Assembly: GCA_041164825.1 (NCBI GenBank) | Contig: JBEAOO010000330.1 | Span: 1 to 32,380, forward strand | Reading direction: 5' to 3' | Length of the DNA stretch: 32,380 bases | Source: JBEAOO01 sp041164825 | GTDB lineage: Bacteria; Pseudomonadota; Gammaproteobacteria; Burkholderiales; Burkholderiaceae_C | Shown here: one piece after another, positions 22,093 to 32,380 of the stretch | Numbering within the stretch: the first letter of the stretch is position 1 | Layout: each line of letters starts with the position of its first letter | Notes under the pieces: model-generated | The model's input: the letters and a program-made list of their open reading frames with translations, nothing else | The model's database searches: none | What the model was told of the DNA's origin: nothing | Made by a program: the position numbers and the translations under genes

Positions 22093-23922
22093 TCAAGGCC
22101 GCGGGCGCCGCGCTGGGTCGATGTCGATGTACTGCCAAAACTGCTCGCCAAACGGCGGCTTGCGGTAACCCTGCAACCAGGGCTGGGTGAGCGTGGTGCC
22201 GATGCGGTGCACGCCGTATTTGTGCGGCATCAGCGCGGTCACCAGGGCCTGCGCCTCGCGCAACAAGGCCAGCCGCTCGGGGCCATCGGGCAGGGCCGAC
22301 ATCTGGCGGTAAATGGTGTCGAAACGTGCGTGGCGGAAGCGGCCCAGGTTGCCGCCGCCCGCATCGGGGCCGTAGAGCACACCGAGCGCGTCTTGCGCGT
22401 CGGGCGACGAGGCGGAGTAACCCAGCGACCACATCATCAGCGTGCCGGCGCGCGCCGCCTTGAGGTTCTCGGGCCAGCGCGCGGGCTGCAGCTGCAGGCG
22501 CACGCCGATGGCGTCCATGTTCTTCTTCCACAGCTCGTCGAACTGGCGCGAGGTGGCGTCGGGTTGGGTGGCGAGCTTGAGCACCAGGGGCTGGCCGGTG
22601 GGGGTGTCGCGCCAGCCGTCGCCGTTGCGGTCCACGTAGCCGAACAGGTCGAGCAGCGCCTTGGCGCGCGCCGGGCTGTAGCTGCTGTTGTCGCTGCGGT
22701 AGCTGGGGTCGTAGCCCCAGGTGCCGGGCGCAACGATGGACTGCGCGGGAATGGCCTGGCCGCGGCGCAGCAGCGTGATCTCGCGCTCGACATCGGTGGC
22801 CAAGCCAATGGCCCGGCGCAGCGCCACCTTGTCGGGCGTCAGGCCGCCCACCAACGGGTCGTCCATGTTGAAGTAAAACACCGTGCGGTCGGCCGCCAGG
22901 CTGCGGTGCAGTTGCACACCGCGCTGTGCCAGGTGCGGCGCCAGCTGGCCCTGCGGTGCGGCCATGTGGATGAACTCCAGCGGCACACCCACCAGGTCGA
23001 ACTCGCCGTTCAAAAACGACAACCAGCGCGGCTGGCTCTCTTCGATGATGCTGATCTCCACCCGGTCGATCATCGGCAGGCTGCGGCCCTTGTAGCGCGC
23101 CAGCAAGGCTTGCGCTTCGGCGTCGTCGGGCGCGGGCAAGCCGCCGTAGGTGAGCGCGCGAAAACCCGGGTTGCGCGTCAGCACGATCTGCGAACTGCGC
23201 CGCCACTGCGCCAGGCGAAACGGCCCCGTGCCCACCGGGTGCGCCATCATGCCCTGCACGCCGTGGGCCTGCACCACCTCGCGCGCCACCGCACCGATGG
23301 TGCTGGCATCGGCCAGCGCGTAGATGAAGCGCGGGCGCGGCGCGGCCAGCTTGAACTGCAGCGTGTAGCGGTCGAGCGCGCGCAGGCCTTCGACCTCGCG
23401 GTCGTAGTCGAACGGCGTCTTGGTTTTCAGCGCCTGCTCGCGCACCTCGTTGAGGCCGAGCACGCCGGCCTCTTGCGCGTCTGAGTAACCCGGGCTGCTC
23501 AGCGCGGGGTCGTAAAAACGCTTCCAGCTGAACACATAGTCTTGCGCCACCAGCTCGCGGCGCTGGCCCTTGAATGCCGGGTCGTCGGCAAAGTAGATGC
23601 CGGGCTGGATGCGGACGGTCCAGGTGCGGAAATCGCTGCTGGTCTCGGGCATGCCGGCGGCCGTGCTGGGCACCACCTGGGCCGGGCGCGCGAGGTGATC
23701 GAAGCGGTAGGGCGCCTCAAAAATATGCCCGGTGACGAGGCGCGAATAGAGGTCGCTCACCTGCGCCGGATCAAACCCGGTCTCAGCGGCGTTGAAGGCG
23801 TAGCGCAGCACCTTGTCGCCGGCCTTGGCCTCGTCAGCGGCCCAGGCGGCGCCAGGCAGCGTGCAGGCCGCCGCGGCTTGCAGCAGGGTGCGGCGTGGCA
23901 GGGCTCGCGGAGGCAGATTCAT
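22093..23922 (-). CDS. ABC transporter periplasmic peptide-binding protein (SBP family 5)
   Basis: 609 aa from ATG 23922. The N-terminus MNLPPRALPRRTLLQAAAAC is a Tat-like signal (Arg10-Arg11) ending at GAAWAADEA. The mature part is a type-C (family 5) binding protein: WTVRIQPGIYFADDPAF, VAQDYVFSWKRFYDPA, GTGPFRLAQWRRSSQIVLTRNPGF and PALRRAIGLATD-like VALRRAIGLATDVER. It would deliver oligopeptides or a similar solute to the divergently encoded permeases, whose start is 116 bp away; the pair clearly forms one importer. The substrate is not determined. Confidence 0.93.
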   Translation of the reverse strand: MNLPPRALPRRTLLQAAAACTLPGAAWAADEAKAGDKVLRYAFNAAETGFDPAQVSDLYSRLVTGHIFEAPYRFDHLARPAQVVPSTAAGMPETSSDFRTWTVRIQPGIYFADDPAFKGQRRELVAQDYVFSWKRFYDPALSSPGYSDAQEAGVLGLNEVREQALKTKTPFDYDREVEGLRALDRYTLQFKLAAPRPRFIYALADASTIGAVAREVVQAHGVQGMMAHPVGTGPFRLAQWRRSSQIVLTRNPGFRALTYGGLPAPDDAEAQALLARYKGRSLPMIDRVEISIIEESQPRWLSFLNGEFDLVGVPLEFIHMAAPQGQLAPHLAQRGVQLHRSLAADRTVFYFNMDDPLVGGLTPDKVALRRAIGLATDVEREITLLRRGQAIPAQSIVAPGTWGYDPSYRSDNSSYSPARAKALLDLFGYVDRNGDGWRDTPTGQPLVLKLATQPDATSRQFDELWKKNMDAIGVRLQLQPARWPENLKAARAGTLMMWSLGYSASSPDAQDALGVLYGPDAGGGNLGRFRHARFDTIYRQMSALPDGPERLALLREAQALVTALMPHKYGVHRIGTTLTQPWLQGYRKPPFGEQFWQYIDIDPARRPRP

Positions 23923-24038
23923 GGGCACAGGCAGAACACAAAGAGTCAGCGCAGGGCCCCGATCTTGCCGCATGGCGGGCGGCCGCGCCCGTAGACTGTG
24001 GCGCCTCCCCTCCGCTCGCCCCAGGACCCACCGCACCG

Positions 24039-24977
24039 ATGGCCGCCTACATCCTTCGCCGCCTGTGGCACATGCTGCCCACCCTGGTCGGGGTGGTGCT
24101 GTTGGTGTTCTTTTTGTTCAAGGGCTTTGGTGGCGACCCGGCGGTGATCTTGGCCGGGCTGCGCGCCTCGCCCGAGCAGATCCAGGCCATCCGCCAGCAG
24201 CTGGGACTCGACCAGCCGGTGTGGGTGCAACTGGGCATCTTCGTGGGCCAGATTCTGCGGTTTGACTGGGGCAACAGCTGGGCCACGCACGAGAGCGTGG
24301 CGAGCCTGTTTGCCAGCCGGCTGCCGGCCACGCTGACGGTGATGGTGCCCATCTTGCTGCTGGAGGTGCTGCTGGCGATCCCGCTGGCGCTGGCCGTGGC
24401 GGCCGTGCGCGGCTCGCTCACCGACCGCGCGGTGATGGTGATCAGCACGCTGGCGATGTCGGTCTCGTTTTTGGTCTACGTGATCGTTGGCCAGTACCTG
24501 TTTGCCTTCCGCTGGGGGCTGGCCCCCGTGCAGGGCTGGAGCGACAGCACGCTCACCAACCTGCTCACCTACGTGCCGCTGCCGGCGCTGCTGGCGGTGG
24601 CCGTGAGCCTGGCGCCGCAGACGCGGCTGTACCGCAGCTTCTTTCTGGACGAGCTCGGCCAGGACCACGTGCGCACCGCCCGCGCCAAGGGCCTGAGTGA
24701 GCCGCAGGTGCTGCGCCGGCACGTGCTGCGCAATGCGATGGTGCCGATCCTCACGCAACTCGGCGGGGCGCTGCCGGGGGTGTTTTTGGGCTCCTTCCTG
24801 ATCGAGACCTTTTTCTCCATCCCGGGCCTGGGCCGTGAGGTGCTGCTGGCGGTCAACCGCAGCGATTACCCGGTGATCCAGGCCGCCACCATCTACCTGG
24901 CCGTGATCACGATGCTGGCCAACCTGCTGACCGACGTGCTCTATGTGTGGGCCGACCCGCGGGTGGTTTTGAAATGA
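24039..24977 (+). CDS. ABC transporter permease, DppB/OppB type
   Basis: 312 aa from ATG 24039. Six membrane helices are expected; the N-terminus MAAYILRRLWHMLPTL is typical of DppB. The cytoplasmic coupling (EAA) loop is VRTARAKGLSEPQVLRRHVL, followed by RNAMVPILTQLGGALPG. FLGSFLIETFFSIPGLGREV is the conserved last-helix region. It forms the inner-membrane channel with the next gene. Its TGA overlaps the next ATG (ATGA). Confidence 0.95.
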   Translation: MAAYILRRLWHMLPTLVGVVLLVFFLFKGFGGDPAVILAGLRASPEQIQAIRQQLGLDQPVWVQLGIFVGQILRFDWGNSWATHESVASLFASRLPATLTVMVPILLLEVLLAIPLALAVAAVRGSLTDRAVMVISTLAMSVSFLVYVIVGQYLFAFRWGLAPVQGWSDSTLTNLLTYVPLPALLAVAVSLAPQTRLYRSFFLDELGQDHVRTARAKGLSEPQVLRRHVLRNAMVPILTQLGGALPGVFLGSFLIETFFSIPGLGREVLLAVNRSDYPVIQAATIYLAVITMLANLLTDVLYVWADPRVVLK

Positions 24978-26034
24978 GCGGCACGGTGACGTTGGCGACG
25001 GATGCAGGCGGTGTGTGGGCGTCGGCCTGGCAGCGGTTTCGCAGCGACCGCGTGGGCGTGTGGGCGCTGGCGGTGGTGCTGGCCTTTGCGCTGCTGGTGG
25101 GTTTGGCGGCGGCCGGCGGGGTGGCCGGTGATTGGCAACAAGAGCGCGCGGTGCCGAGCGCGCCGCCCACGTTCATGGGCCCCGAGGTGATTCCACCCGA
25201 GGCGCGGCCGCAGCGACCGACCGGGCCGATGGTGGACCTGACGGCGGTGGACCCGCTGGCCCCCTATTACGCCGAGTGGGCCCAGCGCGCCAAAGCGCTG
25301 GAAACCAGCACGCCCGAGCGCGCGCTGACGCGGCCCTTCGGCGCCGACCGCCTCGGCCGCGACGTGCTGGCCAAGGCGGTGAAAGGCGCGCAGGTGTCGA
25401 TCCTGGTGGGTGTGTTGTCGGCCTTGGCCGCCACCGCCATTGGCACGCTGCTGGGCGCGCTGGCCGGCTACCTGGGCGGATGGGTCGATGACGCGCTGGA
25501 GTGGGTCTACAACGTGTTCACCGCCATCCCGGGCATCTTGCTGATCTTTGCGCTGGCGGCGGTGCTGAACCGCGAAGGCGCGGCGCTGGGCCGCGGGCTG
25601 CCGGGCATCGTGCTGATCTTGTCGCTCACCGGCTGGACGGGCATTTACCGCACGCTGCGCGCCGAGTTTTTGAAGCACCGCGTGCGCGACTATGTGCGCG
25701 CTGCGCAGGCGCTGGGCGCCTCCCGGCGGGCGCGCATGTTCCGCCACATCCTGCCCAATACCAGCCATGCGGTGCTGGTGCAGATGTCGCTGCATGTGGT
25801 GGGCTTCATCAAGGCCGAGGTGATCTTGAGCTACCTGGGGTTGGGCGTGGGTGTGGACCAAGTGAGCTGGGGCACGATGCTGTCTGAAGCGCAGAGCGAA
25901 TTGCTGCTCGGCCACTGGTGGCAGTTGGCCGCGGCCACGGGGTTCATGGCGCTGTTCGTGACGGCGTTTTCGCTCTTCACCGATGCGCTGCGCGACGCGC
26001 TCGACCCGCAGTTGGCCGGGCTGGAGGGGCGCGC

Positions 26035-26038
<4 letters not shown>
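24974..26038 (+). CDS. ABC transporter permease, DppC/OppC type
   Basis: 354 aa from ATG 24974, coupled to the upstream permease by ATGA. After the first helix there is an extended periplasmic segment (about 60-120: WQQERAVPSAPPTFM...), longer than in DppC and like YejE. Then comes RPFGADRLGRDVLAKAVKGA, the DppC signature, and the coupling loop YVRAAQALGASRRARMFRHIL. FIKAEVILSYLGLGV is the conserved C-terminal helix region. It partners the DppB-like subunit. It too overlaps the following ATPase by ATGA. Confidence 0.95.
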
Positions 26039-27747
<1,709 letters not shown>

Positions 27748-27766
27748 GCAAAGGCACCGACCGATC

Positions 27767-27796
27767 GGAGACGGAGACGGAGACGGAGACGGACAC
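27767..27796. repeat. Hexanucleotide tandem repeat (GGAGAC)n
   Basis: Four perfect GGAGAC units plus a variant GGACAC, 19 bases after the ATPase stop. It sits like the other hexamer repeat (20621-20662), immediately 3' of a plus-strand gene. Confidence 0.9.
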
Positions 27797-28013
27797 AGCT
27801 GGTCACGGCTTTGACTGTTTTGGGCCTACATCGGCAGACCGAATGCGCCGATAAAGACACAAAGTGTCAGTGTCGTGAGCCGCCTTCGGGCGATCTGTGA
27901 TTTCTGCCGCGCTGCGGCGGGTGGCACAGAAGCTGCGCCTCGGCACTGCGCGCCTGCGTTGGCATGGCGCTCCCGCTGCCTTCGCAGCGTTCACGCCTTG
28001 GCTGCCCCGCCCC
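27797..28013. other. Intergenic region with inverted repeats
   Basis: No clear gene. A 6-bp inverted repeat ATCGGC/GCCGAT (27830-27835, 27847-27852) and a palindrome GACAC-AAA-GTGTC (27856-27868) lie close together. GCCGATAA (27847-27854) equals the sigma-28 -10 consensus, but no -35 lies at the right distance. An in-frame GTG at 27897 could extend the small ORF that starts at 28014; codon use looks plausible there. Confidence 0.4.
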
Positions 28014-28274
28014 ATGCCCACACGCACCCTCCTTGTTCGCACCCGCCCGGCCCACCCTCGGCACCGCCGCAGCCTGCGCGGCAGCAGCCGGCCAGCGGGC
28101 GCCGGACGCGGCCGCCAGCCGCGCCGCGTTGTCGCAGCCACCGCGGGCCCCACCGGCCACGCGCTGGCCCATGCTGCCGCGCTGTCGTCGTTGCTGGCCC
28201 GCGCGGCACAAGCCCTTGCCGCGCAGGCCGTGCCGCGCACCGTGTTCTGGACCGATCGCTGGAGCCCCGCATGA
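28014..28274 (+). CDS. Small hypothetical Arg/Ala-rich protein
   Basis: 86 aa from ATG 28014; a GTG at 27897 would give 125 aa. The protein is basic in its first half (RTRPAHPRHRRSLRG) and Ala/Leu-rich in its second (ALSSLLARAAQALAAQAV), ending VFWTDRWSPA. No family recognised. Third-position G/C bias looks coding-like, and its TGA overlaps the next ATG (ATGA), which supports a real pair. No good Shine-Dalgarno is present. A chance ORF remains possible. Confidence 0.35.
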   Translation: MPTRTLLVRTRPAHPRHRRSLRGSSRPAGAGRGRQPRRVVAATAGPTGHALAHAAALSSLLARAAQALAAQAVPRTVFWTDRWSPA

Positions 28275-28441
28275 ACACCGCCCGTCAACAACCCGTGTTC
28301 AGCGCCGCCGCCACGCCCACGCTGCACGGCGCCTCACGCTCACCACAGCACCCCGCCCTGTCGGCCGGCGAGACCCGCGCAGTGGCGCAAGCACCCGTGC
28401 TGCAACGCGCTGCCACCGGGCGGCAGCTGCGCTTGTTCTGA
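28271..28441 (+). CDS. Tiny hypothetical protein overlapping the previous ORF
   Basis: 56 aa, beginning MNTARQQPVF and ending GRQLRLF, overlapping the previous stop by ATGA. Codon use is C-rich at third positions like neighbouring genes. There is no recognised domain, signal or membrane segment. If translated, coupling to the upstream ORF is likely. Confidence 0.35.
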   Translation: MNTARQQPVFSAAATPTLHGASRSPQHPALSAGETRAVAQAPVLQRAATGRQLRLF

Positions 28442-28520
28442 CACGCCGTCGCATTCCGAGGTTTCCAAACTGCGGGAGGCTGCAAGGGACGTTCTCGGCA
28501 CGGAGGCTCACCGCATCCCA

Positions 28521-28798
28521 AGACTGGCGCGAAGCGCGCTGTGCCGCATTCGATTTGCTCCGGGTCCTCCGCCGGCCTGCGGCCGGCTCCCCCTCTTACC
28601 TGCGCAAAGCGAATGCAGCACAGCGCTCCCCCGCCGTTGGTGGCATGCCACGTGCACGCAGACCTCGGTGCTTGTTGGGGGCGGTGATGGGCCGGGGTGA
28701 TGTGCGCAGGTAAGAGGAGGAGGGCCCGCGCAGCGGGTCCGGGGGACACGGAGCACATCGCCCCGGCCCATCGCCGCCCTCGCGCCGATCGTCGAACG
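28521..28798 (+). repeat. Dispersed palindromic element, full copy C
   Basis: 278 bp within the 407-bp gap before the kinase stop. Closing stem GGCGCGA (28526-28532) with TCGCGCC (28780-28786). Stem 1: 28536-28558 with 28604-28626, enclosing the same GCCGGCC-TGC-GGCCGGC hairpin as copy A (28571-28587). A central GTGGCATGCCAC palindrome follows. Stem 2: 28679-28705 with 28753-28779 (27 bp, two G-T pairs). The stem-2 loop carries a different inner hairpin (GGGCCCGC/GCGGGTCC, 28722-28740) from copy A. Loop flanks 28592-28603 and 28706-28717 are perfectly complementary over 12 bp although their sequence differs from copy A. The tail ends 50 bp from the kinase stop. Confidence 0.92.
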
Positions 28799-28848
28799 GG
28801 ACACAGCCTCTGGCCCGCGGCGCCTCTATCGCCGGGAACCGAGCAGTT

Positions 28849-31029
<2,181 letters not shown>

Positions 31030-31138
31030 GGGTCGCGGTCCGGTGGCAGAGCCCGAATGTGTCACGAATGCGCCACCAGCGGGCCCGGGCGGGGCATGTC
31101 CCTGTCAAGGACGGTGGGGGCGGGCCCTCTTTGGGCCA

Positions 31139-31957
31139 TCAGGCGGCGGCCACGCGCTCCAGCTGGGCCAGCAAGCGGCGGGTACCGCGCAAGACCAGCG
31201 TCGGGTCCAGCAGCGCCTGCGGCGCGAGGTGCTCGGCGGCATCGTCCAGGCGCTCGGGCTCGGTCATCATCACGCGGGCCAGCGCCGAGAGCACGCACAC
31301 GGCGCGCCGGTGATCCATGGGCAGCGGCAGCTCGCCGCTGGCCTGCACGCTGACGTGGTGGCGCACGCTTTGCACCGCGGCGGGGGCCACGCCCCAGGTT
31401 TCGCACAAGGCGGCGCCGAGCGCATCGTGGGTGACACCAAAGGCCTCGCGCTCCAGTGCCAGCAAGGCGGTGTCGTCGTCACCGGCCTGGGCCAGCAGCG
31501 GGCGATAGCGGTCGGGCGCGTGGCGGAACAGCACTGCTTTGCCGCACTCTTCAAACAAACCGGCCGAGTGCGCGGCCCAGGGGTCGACCCCCAGCGCCTG
31601 GCCCATGCGGCCCATCAGCAGCCCGCGGGTGGCCGCGCGGTCCCACACCGGGTCGAGCTCGGGCGCGGGCGGAAACACCGCGCGCAAACCCATCTCAAAA
31701 GTAACAGCCGCCACCTCGCGGGTGCCCAGGTAGCCGAGCGCCTGGTGCACGCTTTGCACCCGGCCCGAGAGGCCGTAGAGCGATGAGTTGACGGCCTTGA
31801 GCACGGCCGAGCCGAGCGCCATGTCGGACTCGATCAGCGTGGTCAGCGCCTGCAGATTGATCTCGTCATCGGCCAGCAGCAGCGACAACTTCACCAGCGC
31901 CTGCGGCTGGGCGGGGATGTCGATGCTGAGCGAACGCAGCTGGGAATCAACGGGCAT
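31139..31957 (-). CDS. HDOD-domain protein
   Basis: 272 aa from ATG 31957, with GGAGGT five bases upstream. A single HDOD domain (about 10-210): PAQPQALVKLSLLLADDEINLQ at the start, AVNSSLYGLSGRVQSVHQALGYLG in the centre, and GLFEECGKAVLFRH replacing the metal-binding residues of true HD phosphohydrolases. The domain is a non-catalytic signalling module common in Burkholderiales, often beside two-component or c-di-GMP genes. It is probably the first gene of an operon with the hybrid kinase. Partner unknown. Confidence 0.92.
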   Translation of the reverse strand: MPVDSQLRSLSIDIPAQPQALVKLSLLLADDEINLQALTTLIESDMALGSAVLKAVNSSLYGLSGRVQSVHQALGYLGTREVAAVTFEMGLRAVFPPAPELDPVWDRAATRGLLMGRMGQALGVDPWAAHSAGLFEECGKAVLFRHAPDRYRPLLAQAGDDDTALLALEREAFGVTHDALGAALCETWGVAPAAVQSVRHHVSVQASGELPLPMDHRRAVCVLSALARVMMTEPERLDDAAEHLAPQALLDPTLVLRGTRRLLAQLERVAAA

Positions 31958-32142
31958 GGCAGACCTCCGGGGGGCAGAACGGTTTCACCCCGTCATGCTA
32001 GGCCGCGGGGCGCGCGACCATCGGTGGAACAGCGGGTGAGGCGCCGGCTTGTTTGATGCGAGTTCGCGGTCAACGGCGTTCAAAGCGCAGCGCGCACCGT
32101 TCTCGACAAGTTGCGATTCTGGGCATGAGGCCGCGGCTTTTC
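31958..32142. other. Promoter region of the HDOD/kinase unit
   Basis: 185 bp with no gene, between the HDOD start and element copy D. It must contain the promoter for HDOD. TTGACC occurs on the minus strand but without a matching -10. Nothing else was recognised. Confidence 0.45.
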
Positions 32143-32380
32143 GTTCGACGATCGGCGCGAGGGCGGCGATGGGCCGGGCCGATGTGCTCCGTGTCCTCCT
32201 GGTCCTCCCTTCGGTCGGCCCATTCCCCCTTGACCTCCGCACATCGGCCCGGCCCATCACCGCCCTGCCGTCACCGTGGCGAGCGCCGTGCTTGCATGCC
32301 ACCACCGGTGGGGGAGCGCTGTGCCGCATTCGCTTTGCGCAGGTCAAGGGGGAGCCGGCCGCAGGCCGGCGGAAGACACG
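32143..32380 (-). repeat. Dispersed palindromic element, copy D (inverted, cut by window end)
   Basis: It runs in the opposite direction to copies A-C. From left: tail CGTTCGACGATCGGCGCGA; stem 2, 32161-32187 with 32239-32265 (27 bp, one G-T pair), with the same TGGTCCTCCCTTCGGTC loop module as copy A; GGTGGTGGCATGC in the middle; stem-1 arm 32312-32338; loop flank GCAGGTCAAGGGGGA; hairpin GCCGGCC/GGCCGGC (32354-32370). It leaves the window before the second stem-1 arm. Unlike A-C its tail points toward a gene start rather than a stop. Confidence 0.9.

Noticed and set aside
21430..23484. 684-codon plus-strand open frame
   Set aside because: Antisense to the pseudo-receiver protein and the binding protein, and has no domain pattern.
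27847..27854. Exact sigma-28 -10 box GCCGATAA
   Set aside because: No acceptable -35 sequence lies at the required 11-nt (to the 8-mer) spacing, and the downstream ORFs are doubtful.

Overview
The window looks like a high-GC betaproteobacterial chromosome, most likely Burkholderiales (Comamonadaceae or a close relative). The evidence is the strong G/C third-position bias, an AmpG/M48-peptidase pair, a metallophosphoesterase coupled to a GT4 glycosyltransferase, a DppBC-like transporter with a fused ATPase, several chemotaxis receptors, and very dense gene packing. No rRNA, tRNA, CRISPR array or recognisable insertion sequence was seen.

Region 1 (1-5381, all minus strand) is a defence island. 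A type I restriction-modification pair (hsdM, hsdS) is followed by an AAA ATPase, a small HNH-type nuclease resembling the Septu PtuA/PtuB pair, and two coupled genes. Those two look like a split winged-helix, repeat-linker, winged-helix module and run off the left edge. Stops and starts overlap or abut (ATGATG, TGA|ATG, TGATG) and base composition is visibly less GC-rich than the rest. No hsdR is inside the window.

Region 2 (5767-12492) is housekeeping. It holds a glyoxalase-II-like metallohydrolase, a terminator, a Tat-type M48 peptidase downstream of the muropeptide permease AmpG, a nucleoside/tRNA-type deaminase, a membrane-anchored cupin, and the phosphoesterase/glycosyltransferase pair, which overlap by ATGA.

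Region 3 (12865-20611) contains a ChaA-type cation/H+ antiporter, two tandem methyl-accepting chemotaxis proteins, an ECF sigma factor with its membrane anti-sigma factor, and a divergent flavin reductase. Region 4 (20832-27747) has a degenerate kinase/receiver protein and a peptide-type ABC importer: a binding protein on the minus strand, divergent from two permeases and a double-domain ATPase. Region 5 (28014-31957) has two tiny overlapping ORFs, a GAF-PAS hybrid histidine kinase and an HDOD protein.

The most unusual thing here is a dispersed intergenic repeat of about 280 bp. There are copies at 12571-12854, 28521-28798 and 32143-32380 (opposite strand, cut by the window edge), an internally deleted copy at 14184-14297, and a possible relic at 20752-20770. 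Each full copy has two long stems (about 23-27 bp), a central palindrome and a short closing stem. The loops of the two long stems are complementary to each other, with matched base changes between copies. This suggests a structured, modular palindromic element that I do not recognise as a named family.
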